The notes: a model not told the origin generated them from the sequence alone. A stretch of 64,000 nucleotides of DNA from an uncultured Eubacteriales bacterium (GCA_903835065.1 CAILLO010000016.1:24965-88964), one strand, 5' to 3'; numbered from the stretch's first letter, positions 8,390 through 17,478 are shown. Made by a program: numbers and translations.

Positions 8390-8611
8390 ATGGTGATATC
8401 CGTGTTCTTTCGGAATATCACCTTGAACGTGAAGAACGCGTTCGGCCTCGTCCTGAAGAGTCCCGTCTGGGGCGCGCAGTCCGACATCGCGGTCAACATC
8501 CTCGAGGACGCGACGAACTTCCATTCCGTGGACTGCTGCGCGGTCAAGACGAGCTACGACGCCGCGAAGGCCACGCTCGACGCGATCCGGGACAGCTTCA
8601 AGGTCAAGTAG
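8390..8611 (+). CDS. Small hypothetical protein (73 aa)
   Basis: A 73-residue protein starting MVISVFFRNITLNVKNAF. The ATG at 8390 has GGAG six bases upstream and is preferred over the in-frame TTG at 8378. It contains adjacent cysteines (SVDCCAVKTSYDAA) and a C-terminal helix with DAIRDSF. The family is not recognised; codon use is ordinary for the genome from about codon 12 onward, while the first codons and the upstream 80 bases are more AT-rich. A hairpin of about 11 base pairs (8392-8422) begins right after the start codon, so translation may be controlled by structure. It is flanked by the divergent radical SAM operon and the sbcDC promoter. Confidence 0.55.
   Translation: MVISVFFRNITLNVKNAFGLVLKSPVWGAQSDIAVNILEDATNFHSVDCCAVKTSYDAAKATLDAIRDSFKVK
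8392..8422 (+). promoter_or_regulatory. Hairpin overlapping the start of a small gene
   Basis: GGTGATATCCG can pair with CGGaATATCACC across an 8-base loop with one bulged A. The hairpin begins two bases after the A of the ATG at 8390, so it could hide the start codon region or be coincidental. Confidence 0.4.
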
Positions 8612-8647
8612 GCGAAGGCCGCAGGACCCGCCCTTGCATTCCCCGAA

Positions 8648-8656
8648 TGGTAGAAT
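8648..8656 (+). promoter_or_regulatory. Extended -10 promoter of sbcDC
   Basis: TGGTAGAAT, 40 bases before the sbcD ATG. The same nine bases occur before the genes at 40099 and 43634. No -35 at the usual distance. Confidence 0.55.
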
Positions 8657-8696
8657 CGAGGGAGCAAGGTCCCCGAGCGCCCTTCAGGAGGTCCCC

Positions 8697-9920
8697 ATGA
8701 AGATCCTGCACACATCGGACTGGCACCTCGGCAGTTCCCTCTACGACCGCAAGCGCACCGACGAGCACGCGGCGTTCCTCGGCTGGCTGGTCGACCGGAT
8801 CGGCGAGCTGGACGTGGACGCGCTGCTGGTGGCCGGAGACGTCTTCGACAACACCTCGCCGAGCAACCGGGCACAGGAACAATACTATGGATTCCTGCAC
8901 GACGTCTCGCGGACGGGCTGCCGGCACGTGGTCGTCGTGGGCGGGAACCACGACTCGCCGTCGTTCCTGGATGCCCCGAAGTCGCTGCTGCGGGCGTTGA
9001 GCGTGCACGTGGTGGGGGAGAAGCGCGAGGACCCCGCGGAGGAGATCGTGGCCCTGAAGGACCGCCAGGGGCGCCTCGAGGCGGTCGCGTGCGCCGTGCC
9101 CTACCTGCGGGACCGGGACCTCCGGACCGTCGAGGCGGGCGAGACGCAGGAGGACCGTTCGCGCAAGCTCGTCGAAGGTTTGCGGGCGCACTACGCCGCC
9201 GTGTGCGAGACCGCCGAGCGGATCCGATCGGGCGCGGACGTGCCGCTGATCGCGATGGGGCACCTGTTCGCGACCGGCGGGCGGACCGTTGACGGGGACG
9301 GGGTCAGGGAACTCTACGTGGGGTCGCTTGCGCGGATCGGCGCCGACTCGTTCCCGGCGGGGATCGACTACCTGGCGCTGGGGCATCTGCACGTGCCCCA
9401 GGTCGTGGGCGGCTCGGAGAGGCTGCGCTATTCCGGCTCGCCGATCCCGATGGGATACAGCGAATCGACCCAGGTGAAGAAGGTCGTGCTCGTGGAGTTC
9501 GTCGGGCGGACGGCCCGGCCGACGGAGATCGACGTCCCGTGCTTCCAGCCGCTCGTGCGCGTGTCCGGCGGGCTGGACCGGATCCTGGAGCGGATCGCGG
9601 AACTGAAGAAGGCGGACAGCGACGCCTGGCTCGAGGTCGAATATACCGGCGAAGAATTCGTCGGAAATCTGCAGGAACGGGTGACCGAGGCGCTGGAGGG
9701 TGGCCGGATGGAATGCCGTCGGGTCCGGAACCGGCGGATTTCAGAGCAGGCGTTGCGGGCGGTCGACGAGAGCGAGACACTGGACGACCTGGACCTGGAC
9801 GACGTGTTCGCGAGGTGCCTCGACAAGCACGCGGTGCCGCCCGACTTGCGGCCGGGGCTGGTGCTGTCCTACCGGGAGATCGTCCAGGGCATGCTCGAAG
9901 CGGACGCGAAGGCGGAGTGA
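8697..9920 (+). CDS. sbcD: Exonuclease subunit SbcD (Mre11-like nuclease)
   Basis: A 407-residue protein with all calcineurin-type phosphoesterase motifs of SbcD/Mre11: HTSDWHLG (residues 5-12), VAGDVFDN, GGNHDSPSF, a GHLFATGG box and LALGHLHVPQ. These residues bind the two Mn ions of the nuclease site. SbcD partners with SbcC to open and cut hairpins, palindromes and protein-blocked DNA ends in the cytoplasm. AGGAGG lies just before the ATG at 8697; a longer in-frame frame starting at 8634 has no binding site and overlaps the promoter. The gene lies 11 bases upstream of sbcC. Length matches the family (about 400). Confidence 0.96.
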   Translation: MKILHTSDWHLGSSLYDRKRTDEHAAFLGWLVDRIGELDVDALLVAGDVFDNTSPSNRAQEQYYGFLHDVSRTGCRHVVVVGGNHDSPSFLDAPKSLLRALSVHVVGEKREDPAEEIVALKDRQGRLEAVACAVPYLRDRDLRTVEAGETQEDRSRKLVEGLRAHYAAVCETAERIRSGADVPLIAMGHLFATGGRTVDGDGVRELYVGSLARIGADSFPAGIDYLALGHLHVPQVVGGSERLRYSGSPIPMGYSESTQVKKVVLVEFVGRTARPTEIDVPCFQPLVRVSGGLDRILERIAELKKADSDAWLEVEYTGEEFVGNLQERVTEALEGGRMECRRVRNRRISEQALRAVDESETLDDLDLDDVFARCLDKHAVPPDLRPGLVLSYREIVQGMLEADAKAE

Positions 9921-9931
9921 GGGGGCGCGGC

Positions 9932-12900
9932 ATGAAGATTCTCGAGCTCCGGTTCCAGAACCTCAATTCCCTCTACGGCGAGTGGAGGATCGACTTCACG
10001 GCGCCCGAATTCGAGAGCGACGGCATCTTCGCGATCACGGGGCCGACCGGATCCGGCAAGTCGACGATCATGGACGCGATCTGCCTCGCGCTGTATGGGA
10101 GGACGCCGCGTCTCGGCCTGATCTCCGCGAGCGAGAACGGGATCATGTCCCGGAAGACCGGCGAATGCTTCGCGGAGGTGGTCTTCGCGTCGCAGGCGGG
10201 GCGGTTCCGCTGCCGCTGGAGCCAGCACCGCGCGCGCAACCGGCCCGACGGCAAGCTGGCCCAGGCGGAGCACGAGATCTCGGATGCCGTGTCGGGCGGA
10301 ATTCTCGAGTCGAAGCTGAAGGATACGCGGGACGCGATCGAGGAGAGAACGGGCATGGACTTCGACCGCTTCACGCGCTCGATCCTGCTCGCCCAGGGCG
10401 GATTCTCGGCCTTCCTTGCTGCGAAGCCCGACGAGCGCGCGCCCGTGCTCGAGCAACTGACCGGCACGGAGGTGTACAGCGAGATCTCGAGGCTCGTGCA
10501 CGAGCGGCACAGGACCGAGACGGAAGCGCTGGAACGGCTCGAGAGGGAGGTCGCCGGGATCGAGGTGCTGACCCCCGAAGCGGTCGCGGCGCTGCAGGAG
10601 GACCTGTCACGGCTCGAGGCGGCGGAGAAGGTGGAGACGGAGTGCGCGGCCCGTCTGCGGGATGCGGTCCTCTGGCTGGAGGGCCTGGCTTCGCTGCGCT
10701 CGGGTCTCGAACGGGTGGCCGCGGAGGCGTCGACGCTGGAACGGGAGGTCGTGGCGTTCCAACCCGAACGCGAACGGCTCGATCGGGGAAGGAAGGCGGC
10801 GGAGCTCGAAGGCGCGCACGCCGCGCTGACGGCCCTGCGGCTGCAGCGGAAGGCGGACCGGGAGGCGCTGCCGGGGCTCGAGGCGGAGCGGAAGGCGGCG
10901 GAGGTCGCGCAGGAGACCTGCCGGTCGGAGCAGGAACTGGCGCAAGCCGCGCTCCAGCGGGCGAAGGACGAGACCGCTCGGGTGGCGCCGCTGCTGGTGC
11001 GCGTGCGCGCCCTCGACCTGCAGGTCGAGGCGCAGGCGAAGGCGGTAGCGGGGCTGCACGAATCGCTCGAGAATGAGCGGCGGCTGGCTCGGGAGAACCA
11101 GAACCTGCTGGACGGGGCGACGAAGGACGTGCAGGCGTCGCAGGACGTCCTGGCCGGAATCGACGCGTTCCTTGCGAAGCACGCCGGCGACGAGGTTCTG
11201 GCGGGGCGCTTCGAGACCCTCGGGGATCGGCTGGAGGCGTTGAAGGCCGATTCCGCGTCGGCGGCGGCCAGGACGGCGGAACGGGACAAGGCGCTCGCGC
11301 GCCTCGCGACGTGCGATGCTGACGACAGGCGGCTGCAGGGAGTCCTCGAGATTTTGACGACGAGTCACGCGGCGCAGGTCGCGGCGGTCGAGGCGAAGCG
11401 CGCCGAACGGGTGACGCTGCTCGACGGGCGGGCGCTTCGCGAATTCCGGGCGGAGCGGGATGCCGCCCTTCGGGAACTTGCGCTCGTGAACCGGATCGAG
11501 AGCCTGGAGGCGCAGCGGAAGACACTCGAAGACGGGAAGCCGTGCCCGCTGTGCGGGGCGACCGAGCACCCCTATGCGGCGGGGAACCGGCCCGAGTCGA
11601 GCGGAGTCGAGGCGCGGATCGCGGCGCTTGCGTCGCGGATCCACGCCGCGGAGAACCTGGAGATCGAAATCGGGACGCTCGAGGAAGGTGCGAAGCAGGC
11701 GGAATCCGAAGCGCGCAAGGCCGAGGACGACCGGAAGCGTGCCTCCTTCGAACGGACGGCCGCCGCGTCCGAAGCGGAGCGGCTGGCGCGGGAGATCGCG
11801 GGGCTCGAAGGACAGGTGGCGGAACGTCGGTCGGACTTGCTGTCGGTACTGCGGCCGCTCGGCTACGAGGAGTCGGACCTCGGGTCGCCGGACGCGCTGC
11901 GCGAACGGCTGACGGAGCGCGTCGGCCGGTGGACGGTGCAGTCGGGCCTCAGGGCTAGGGAAGCGCAACGTCTCCAGGAGCGGCAGAGCAAGGCCGCGGA
12001 GATGTCGGCCGTGCAGCGGACGCTGGAGGCTCCTCTAGCGACGAGGAACGCGGATGCGGCGGCAGCGGAACAGGTGGAGAAGGGCCTGCGCTCCGAGCGG
12101 CGCGACGCGTTCGGAGAGCGGAGGGTCGACGACGAGGAACAGGCGCTCTCCAAGGCCGTCGTCGGGTGCGAGACGGCGGAGGCCTTTGCGCGGAAGCGGC
12201 TGGGGGAAGCGGAAGCGGCGGTCCGGATCCTGGCGACGAAGATCGGGACGCTGCAGGAAGGCCTCGCGCAGCGAGAACCTTCATGGACAGCGGCCGAACG
12301 GGAGTTCACCGAGCGGGCGGCCGCGTCGGGATTCGCCGGCGAACCGGCGTTCCTCGCGGCGAGCCTGCCGGTCGAGGAGCGACGATCGCTGGAGGTCCGG
12401 TCGACGGACCTCGGCGAGCGCGCGTCGGGCATTTCGTCCCGCCGGAAGGACCTCGAGGAGCGGCTTCTGTGCGAAGAGGCCCGCGCGGTCACGGACGAGG
12501 ACGTCGACGTCCTGCGGGCGGAATTCTCCGAACGGGAGACGATGGTGAGGCGGATGGCCCAGGACATGGGCGGCGTGCGGCAGAAGCTGGCCGAGAACGA
12601 GAAGGCCGGCGAGCGGGTGCGTACCAGGATGGAACGAATCGGAGCCGCGAGGCTCGAAGTGGGGCGTTGGGCGAACCTGCGCGAACTGATCGGGTCGGCG
12701 GACGGAAAAAAGTACCGGAACTTCGCCCAGGGCATCACGTTCGAGATGATGGTGGGGCACGCCAACCGGCAACTGCAGAAGCTGACCGACCGCTACCTGC
12801 TGGCCTGCGCGGATGACCTGCCGCTGGAACTCGAGGTGATCGACAACTACCAGGGTGGCGAGCGGCGCTCGACCAAGAACCTGTCGGGCGGCGAGAGCTT

Positions 12901-13183
12901 CCTCGTGAGCCTGGCGCTCGCGCTGGGGCTGTCGAAGATGGCCAGCCGCAAGGTGCGCGTCGATTCGCTGTTCCTGGACGAAGGGTTCGGCACGTTGGAC
13001 GAGCAGGCGCTGGAGACGGCGCTCGAGACGCTGGCGGGCCTGCACCAGGACGGCAAGCTGATCGGCGTGATCTCGCACGTCTCGGCGCTGAAGGAGCGGA
13101 TCGCGACGAGGATCGCGATCGTGCCGAAGTCGGGCGGGAGGAGCACCGTGCAGGGGCCTGGCGTGGAAGCGGTCGGGACCTGA
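9932..13183 (+). CDS. sbcC: Exonuclease subunit SbcC (Rad50-like SMC ATPase)
   Basis: A 1083-residue protein. The N-terminal ATPase half has the Walker A GPTGSGKST near residue 36 and LLAQGGFSAFL typical of SbcC. Two very long coiled-coil arms flank a zinc hook, PCPLCGATEHP, near residue 538, where two molecules dimerise. The C-terminal half has the ABC signature LSGGESFLVSLALAL and Walker B SLFLDEGFGTLD. Length is normal for SbcC (1000-1100). The start at 9932 is chosen because homology begins immediately (MKILELRFQNLNS); the much longer open frame upstream is only the shadow of sbcD. It ends just before a strong hairpin terminator, so sbcDC is a self-contained operon. Confidence 0.96.
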   Translation: MKILELRFQNLNSLYGEWRIDFTAPEFESDGIFAITGPTGSGKSTIMDAICLALYGRTPRLGLISASENGIMSRKTGECFAEVVFASQAGRFRCRWSQHRARNRPDGKLAQAEHEISDAVSGGILESKLKDTRDAIEERTGMDFDRFTRSILLAQGGFSAFLAAKPDERAPVLEQLTGTEVYSEISRLVHERHRTETEALERLEREVAGIEVLTPEAVAALQEDLSRLEAAEKVETECAARLRDAVLWLEGLASLRSGLERVAAEASTLEREVVAFQPERERLDRGRKAAELEGAHAALTALRLQRKADREALPGLEAERKAAEVAQETCRSEQELAQAALQRAKDETARVAPLLVRVRALDLQVEAQAKAVAGLHESLENERRLARENQNLLDGATKDVQASQDVLAGIDAFLAKHAGDEVLAGRFETLGDRLEALKADSASAAARTAERDKALARLATCDADDRRLQGVLEILTTSHAAQVAAVEAKRAERVTLLDGRALREFRAERDAALRELALVNRIESLEAQRKTLEDGKPCPLCGATEHPYAAGNRPESSGVEARIAALASRIHAAENLEIEIGTLEEGAKQAESEARKAEDDRKRASFERTAAASEAERLAREIAGLEGQVAERRSDLLSVLRPLGYEESDLGSPDALRERLTERVGRWTVQSGLRAREAQRLQERQSKAAEMSAVQRTLEAPLATRNADAAAAEQVEKGLRSERRDAFGERRVDDEEQALSKAVVGCETAEAFARKRLGEAEAAVRILATKIGTLQEGLAQREPSWTAAEREFTERAAASGFAGEPAFLAASLPVEERRSLEVRSTDLGERASGISSRRKDLEERLLCEEARAVTDEDVDVLRAEFSERETMVRRMAQDMGGVRQKLAENEKAGERVRTRMERIGAARLEVGRWANLRELIGSADGKKYRNFAQGITFEMMVGHANRQLQKLTDRYLLACADDLPLELEVIDNYQGGERRSTKNLSGGESFLVSLALALGLSKMASRKVRVDSLFLDEGFGTLDEQALETALETLAGLHQDGKLIGVISHVSALKERIATRIAIVPKSGGRSTVQGPGVEAVGT

Positions 13184-13188
13184 ACGGC

Positions 13189-13224
13189 GAGAGACCCCCG
13201 GACGGCGTCCGGGGGCCTCTCTTC
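13189..13224 (+). terminator. Strong hairpin terminator after sbcC
   Basis: CCCCCGGAC / GTCCGGGGG forms a perfect 9-bp stem with a 3-base loop. It extends through GAGAG/CTCTC after one mismatch and ends in TTC. The T-run is short, so efficiency is uncertain. Confidence 0.75.
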
Positions 13225-13327
13225 AATGGAGCGGAACCCCGTCGCACCCCCTTGGCAGAAGCGCACTTTTCGATTACTCCGGGGGAGATATCTTGATTAT
13301 CAAACGAATCCCCTCGGAGGTGCGCGC

Positions 13328-14965
13328 ATGAAGTTCCACGGGAATCTCGCGATCACGGCCTGCATCCTGGTCGTCTCCCTCGTCCTGAGCCTCTTCGTCC
13401 TCTATACGCCGGTCGTGCCGTACGATCCGACCGCCTCCGGATTCAGCGCCGTCCGGGCCGCGACGACGATCGGCATCCTCGCGCAGGCACCGCATTCCGT
13501 GGTAGACCGCACCGCGCACGAGGCCGTCCGTCAGTATATCGAGGGACGGCTGACCTCGACGGTCGGCGCCGCGAACGTCACGGAGCAGGACTACACGGTC
13601 GAGGACCCGGACTTCGGGACCCTTCCGATCCGCAACCTCCTCGCGAAGATTCCCGGCGATTCGGACACGGCGATCCTGCTCGTGGCCCACTACGATTCGC
13701 GCGGCTACATCGGGCGCTCCGCGGAGCTCGGCCAGTCCTACGGGGCGGCCGACGACGGGTACGGCGTCGCGACGCTTCTGGAAATCGCCCGCCTCTACCA
13801 CGGCCAATCGATGAAGAACTCGATCTACCTGCTCTTCACGGACGGCGAGGAGCCCGGACTCTACGGGGCCGAGAAGGCCGCGGGGGAAAGCTGGCTCGCG
13901 AAGGTCGGCCTCGTCGTCAACGTCGAAGCGCGCGGAAATTCGGGCGCGGCCTACATGTTCGAGACCGGGAAGAAGAACGAGCGGGCCATCGACTTCTACG
14001 CCCACGCCGGCCTCCCCGTCTCCTACAACCTCGCGACGGCCGTCTACTCGGTCATGCCCAACAGCACCGACTTCACCGAGTTCGTGCAGGCGCGCAAGCA
14101 GGGCCTCAACTTCGCGGTCCTGGGCGGCCTGAAGGACTACCACTCCCCGGCCGACAGCTTCGCGAACATCAGCCAGACCAGCCTCCAGCACTACGGCGCC
14201 CAGATCGTCCCCCTGGTCGAGGAGTTCGTGTCGAACGCGAAATATTCCGACCCCGCCTACTTCACCGGTGTCCAGGACCAGGTCTTCTTCACGCTGTTCG
14301 CGGGTGTCTTCGTGCACTACCCGGCCTCGACGGCCGTCGCGATGAACCTCGCCGCGCTGGCGCTGCTGATCGGTCTGATCGTCCTGCTCGCCCTGCGGAA
14401 GAGCCTTCGCCTCGGGAGCTACGGCCGCCAGTTGCAGCGCGCGTTCGTGTCGCTGATCGCCGCCGCGGTCGTGGGATATGTCGTCAGCGTGGCGACCGCC
14501 TTCCTCGGCAAGGTGCCGTGGAAGGTCACGTACGTGCGCATGCCGGGCACGGAGATTCCGACGCTGCTGGCCATGCTGGCCGTGGTCGCCGCACTGGGCT
14601 TCTGGATGAGCCGCAAGCTCCCGAAGGCCGAGGACCGGCGCGCGTTCCTGCTCGCGGGCGTCACGATCGACCTGCTGCTCTCCACGCTGACGGGCTTCGT
14701 GCTCAGTGGCGCGTCGTTCGTGTTCTTCGTACCGGCGGCGGTCGGGCTCGCGACCGTCTTCCTGGCCGAATTCCTCAAGGGCCCGGTCTGGCGGCACGTC
14801 CTGCTCGGGCAGAATCTGCTGTGGAATCTGCTCCTGCTCGTGCCGAGCCTGTATTCGCTCTTCATCGCGCTGACCGTGGGCGGCCTGCTCGCGCTGCTGC
14901 TCATCCTGATGCTGTACGCGATCGTGATGGTGCCGTCCTTCCTGCTGGAGGCGCAACGGGAATAG
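13328..14965 (+). CDS. M28-family membrane-anchored metallopeptidase
   Basis: A 545-residue protein. An N-terminal membrane helix (residues 6-28) anchors an extracytoplasmic M28 aminopeptidase-like domain. The zinc ligands are visible: VAHYDSRG (HxD), YGAADDGYG (bridging Asp), FTDGEEPGLYG (catalytic and ligand Glu), NSTDFTEF, and the final His in LKDYHSPADSF. Residues 320-540 hold about seven or eight membrane helices of a C-terminal membrane domain, an arrangement known from several bacterial M28 proteins related to the ER peptidase ERMP1. GGAGG precedes the ATG at 13328; an open extension to 13226 has no ribosome site. Likely cleaves peptides at the outer face of the membrane; the substrate is unknown. 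Confidence 0.88.
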   Translation: MKFHGNLAITACILVVSLVLSLFVLYTPVVPYDPTASGFSAVRAATTIGILAQAPHSVVDRTAHEAVRQYIEGRLTSTVGAANVTEQDYTVEDPDFGTLPIRNLLAKIPGDSDTAILLVAHYDSRGYIGRSAELGQSYGAADDGYGVATLLEIARLYHGQSMKNSIYLLFTDGEEPGLYGAEKAAGESWLAKVGLVVNVEARGNSGAAYMFETGKKNERAIDFYAHAGLPVSYNLATAVYSVMPNSTDFTEFVQARKQGLNFAVLGGLKDYHSPADSFANISQTSLQHYGAQIVPLVEEFVSNAKYSDPAYFTGVQDQVFFTLFAGVFVHYPASTAVAMNLAALALLIGLIVLLALRKSLRLGSYGRQLQRAFVSLIAAAVVGYVVSVATAFLGKVPWKVTYVRMPGTEIPTLLAMLAVVAALGFWMSRKLPKAEDRRAFLLAGVTIDLLLSTLTGFVLSGASFVFFVPAAVGLATVFLAEFLKGPVWRHVLLGQNLLWNLLLLVPSLYSLFIALTVGGLLALLLILMLYAIVMVPSFLLEAQRE

Positions 14966-14991
14966 AACTACCGCCGCGGCCCGCGAAGGCA

Positions 14992-14997
14992 TATAAT
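14992..14997 (+). promoter_or_regulatory. TATAAT -10 before the DUF6629-like membrane protein
   Basis: A perfect TATAAT, 59 bases before the ATG at 15057. The -35 region is not recognisable. Confidence 0.45.
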
Positions 14998-15056
14998 CGC
15001 GGGACCGAGGTACACATCCGAGAACCACGTCCGCGACACACAGAGGAGGCGCAGCC

Positions 15057-15740
15057 ATGTGCTTTTCCGCGTTGTCCAGCTTCATCGGGGGAGGCGTCCT
15101 GACCGCGATCGGAACCGGGACGATTCTCCAGAACAAGGAGCCCGACCGGCGGCTCTTCGCCGCGATTCCGTTCGTCTTCGGCGTCCAGCAGCTCTCGGAG
15201 GGCGTCGTCTGGCTGACGCTGCCGGCGTCGGGGCACGAAGCCGTGCTGCACGTCGCGCGGACGGTCTTCCTGATCGCCGCCGGGATCGTCTGGCCGACGG
15301 TGGTCCCGCTGTCGATGCTGCTCATGGAGAAGGTGCGCATACGGCGGACCGCCCTGTGGGCGATGCTCGCCGTGGGCGTCGCGACGTCCCTCGCGCATTT
15401 CGTCGGCATGCTGACCTTCACGGTGCATTCGGAGATCCTCGGCTTCCACATCCGCTATTCGCTCGATTCCCCCGTGCCCTGGGCCCTGGCTTCCATGATC
15501 GGGTACCTCGTCGCGACGCTCGTGCCGCTCTACGTGTCGAGCCACCGGCGGATGATCTGGTTCGCGGTCATCGTGACCGTCGCCTACGCCGTGACGCAGA
15601 TTTTCTACCAGGAGTTCCTCGTGTCGGTCTGGTGCTTCTTCGCGGCCCTCGCGAGCGCCTCGATCTGGTGGATCCAGCGCGTGCCGGGCCCGATTGCGGA
15701 AGTTGCCGCGCCCGTCGGATTGCTGGAACCGGAGGTCTGA
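15057..15740 (+). CDS. Seven-helix integral membrane protein (DUF6629-like)
   Basis: A 227-residue, very hydrophobic protein with about seven predicted helices. It begins MCFSALSSFIGGGVLTAIG, and QQLSEGVVWLTL lies near residue 45; both resemble the DUF6629 family of uncharacterised membrane proteins (recognised by pattern, not by search). Conserved polar residues in helices (Q, E, H) could bind a ligand or metal, but nothing is known. GAGGAGG precedes the ATG. The next gene begins about 28 bases after its stop, so the two are probably one operon. Confidence 0.68.
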   Translation: MCFSALSSFIGGGVLTAIGTGTILQNKEPDRRLFAAIPFVFGVQQLSEGVVWLTLPASGHEAVLHVARTVFLIAAGIVWPTVVPLSMLLMEKVRIRRTALWAMLAVGVATSLAHFVGMLTFTVHSEILGFHIRYSLDSPVPWALASMIGYLVATLVPLYVSSHRRMIWFAVIVTVAYAVTQIFYQEFLVSVWCFFAALASASIWWIQRVPGPIAEVAAPVGLLEPEV

Positions 15741-15768
15741 CCGCAAGCTGGCCACTCGCGTCTCCAGG

Positions 15769-16638
15769 TTGAACCGAAGCCTCTCGCTGGTCTTCATCGG
15801 TTTCGTCTACCTGCTGGCCGCCGCGCTGGGCGGCGCCGTCTACGCGCACTGGGGCGGCTCGCCCTGGCTGCGCCTGCTGGTGGCGGACGTCGCGGCGACG
15901 CTCTTCATCTGGCTGTGCAGCCTGCTGGTCGACAACGCGTCCGTGTACGACCCCTACTGGAGCGTGCAACCCATCGCGATCCTCGACCTCTGGGTCCTCG
16001 GCACCGGGCGCTTCGACACCTCGTCGCTGCTGCTCTGCCTCGTCGTGAACCTCTGGGGCCTTCGCCTGACGTACAACTGGGCGACGACCTTCCGGGGCAT
16101 CCTCGTCCAGGATTGGCGCTACGACGCGATCCGCGAGCGGACCGGCGCGTTCTACCCCCTCGCGAACCTTTTCGGCATCCAGCTCATGCCGACGCTCGTC
16201 GTCTACGCCTGCGTCCTGCCCGCCGTGATGTTCCTGTCGCAGGGCGGCCGGATCGGCCCGGTGGGCGCGCTGGGGCTCGCGGTCAGCATGGCCGGCTGGA
16301 CGCTCGAAGCGGTGGCCGACGCGCGGAGCCACGCGTTCCGCAGGGCGGCCGCCGACCGGTCGCGGCTGATCCGCAGCGGTCTGTGGCGGCGCTCGCGACA
16401 CCCGAACTACCTCGGAGAGATCCTGATGTGGTGGGGCGTCGACATCGTCTTCCTGTCGGCCTTCCCGAGCCAGTGGAAGCTGGGCTTCGGCGCGCTCGTG
16501 AACACGGCGCTGTTCCTGTTCATCAGCATCCCGATGGCCGAGAAGCGGCTTTCGACCTACAAGGCCGGCTACGAGGACTACTGCGCCGAGACGCCGAAAC
16601 TGCTGCCATTCCAGGTGGGGAAGAAGGACCGGGGCTGA
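15769..16638 (+). CDS. DUF1295 / steroid 5-alpha-reductase-like membrane enzyme
   Basis: A protein of about 289 residues with seven or so helices. The C-terminal half has the family hallmark: LWRRSRHPNYLGEILMWWG, followed by LSTYKAGYEDYCAETPKLLPF. This is the isoprenylcysteine-methyltransferase / steroid-reductase-like fold (DUF1295), in which the RHPNYxGE motif binds NADPH or SAM. VDNASVYDPYWSVQP near the second helix is also conserved in DUF1295. The start is uncertain: I use the TTG at 15769, just before the first helix. An in-frame TTG at 15694 would overlap the upstream gene. Probably a membrane lipid reductase or methyltransferase; substrate unknown. Confidence 0.8.
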   Translation: MNRSLSLVFIGFVYLLAAALGGAVYAHWGGSPWLRLLVADVAATLFIWLCSLLVDNASVYDPYWSVQPIAILDLWVLGTGRFDTSSLLLCLVVNLWGLRLTYNWATTFRGILVQDWRYDAIRERTGAFYPLANLFGIQLMPTLVVYACVLPAVMFLSQGGRIGPVGALGLAVSMAGWTLEAVADARSHAFRRAAADRSRLIRSGLWRRSRHPNYLGEILMWWGVDIVFLSAFPSQWKLGFGALVNTALFLFISIPMAEKRLSTYKAGYEDYCAETPKLLPFQVGKKDRG

Positions 16639-16777
16639 TGCGGCCGGTCCGTGTTCGGTAACCTGCAGCGTGGACGGCGACGGCAGACGCCGTGCACAAT
16701 TGGATTGAGTCGACCGCTCCGGCGTCTCGGGTTCGAGCCGTCGGACGTAGGTTCCGGTCGACCGGAAGGAGTCCCGC

Positions 16778-17161
16778 ATGCGATCCTGTTCGAAGACGCC
16801 CTTGCTTCGCGCCGTGGCGCTGTTCCTGGTGGCGGTTTCCGTCCTGTCCTTCGCTTCCTTCGCGCTCGTGTCGGCCGCAGAGAACGAAAAGGACGACAAG
16901 GCGGACGTCACGGGCTCCGCGACGCAGGCGACCGCGACGCCGTCGCCGTCGCTGACGCCCGAACCGACGTCGACGCCCTACCCGACGCCGGAGAACTCCC
17001 TGACGCCATATCCCACGCAGGGCCCGACGTCGACGCCCGCCCCGACGGCTGCGCCGGTCGCGACCGCGTCGGGCTGGCCCGCTGCGAACTGGGTGGTCGT
17101 CGGGATCTATGGGCTGATCCTCGTCGGCTCGGTACCGTTGCTATTCCGGAAGAAAGCCTAG
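16778..17161 (+). CDS. Small surface-anchored protein with Pro/Thr linker
   Basis: A 127-residue protein with a signal peptide (residues 1-34, core VALFLVAVSVLSFASFALVS). A low-complexity Thr/Pro/Ala/Ser stretch (residues 45-95) follows, then a C-terminal helix NWVVVGIYGLILVGSVPLLF ending in RKKA. The pattern of signal, stalk, hydrophobic helix and basic tail is that of a cell-surface stalk held by a C-terminal anchor. No LPXTG-type sorting motif is visible before the helix, so simple membrane anchoring is more likely. AAGGAG precedes the ATG. There is no globular domain; the function may be as a spacer or adhesion stalk, but this is not established. Confidence 0.7.
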   Translation: MRSCSKTPLLRAVALFLVAVSVLSFASFALVSAAENEKDDKADVTGSATQATATPSPSLTPEPTSTPYPTPENSLTPYPTQGPTSTPAPTAAPVATASGWPAANWVVVGIYGLILVGSVPLLFRKKA

Positions 17162-17237
17162 AAGACCGGTTTCCGCCTTTGCACGATTCGTCGCGAACTC
17201 CGGGTGTACGCTGATCGTATCCACGGAGGTGATTCCC

Positions 17238-17400
17238 ATGTGCTTCGGAAGGCTCTTCTCCCTTCGACCCAGGTCCGCACGACGGCGAGGAGACGTACCA
17301 GGGATTCTCGGAACGGAACACGTCCTATTCCACGGTCGACGGAATGATGGGGGACGACGGCGAGGAAGACGGTTCCGGCACCGACGGGCCGGACAAGTGA
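17238..17400 (+). pseudogene. Short acidic protein gene with a frameshift
   Basis: A perfect GGAGG lies eight bases before the ATG at 17238. The ATG frame soon turns into an Arg-rich shadow, while the +1 frame from 17239 to the TGA at 17400 shows the GC-rich third positions of real genes. That frame encodes an acidic C-terminal part (HDGEETYQGFSERN ... GDDGEEDGSGTDGPDK). The +1 frame has no start codon of its own, so a single-base indel within the first 15 codons appears to separate start and body. The restored product would be about 54 residues. Family unknown. Either a recent lesion or a sequence error. Confidence 0.45.
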
Positions 17401-17478
17401 GCCGGTACGGGAGGAGGGTGTCGACCTGAAGCGTTGCAGGAGACGTCACCGTTGCCTGTCGTTCCGTGTCCGCTAGGA

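Noticed and set aside
13293-13303. TTGATTATCAA palindrome upstream of the M28 gene as an operator
   Set aside because: Perfect but only 5-1-5 bases and not placed at a clear promoter; too weak to list as a site.
13226-13327. N-terminal extension of the M28 peptidase
   Set aside because: It overlaps the sbcC terminator region and lacks a ribosome site; the ATG at 13328 with GGAGG and an immediate membrane helix is better.
16729-16740. GGGTTCGAGCC, like a tRNA T-loop
   Set aside because: No acceptor stem, anticodon arm or D arm can be folded around it; chance match in the leader of the small surface protein.
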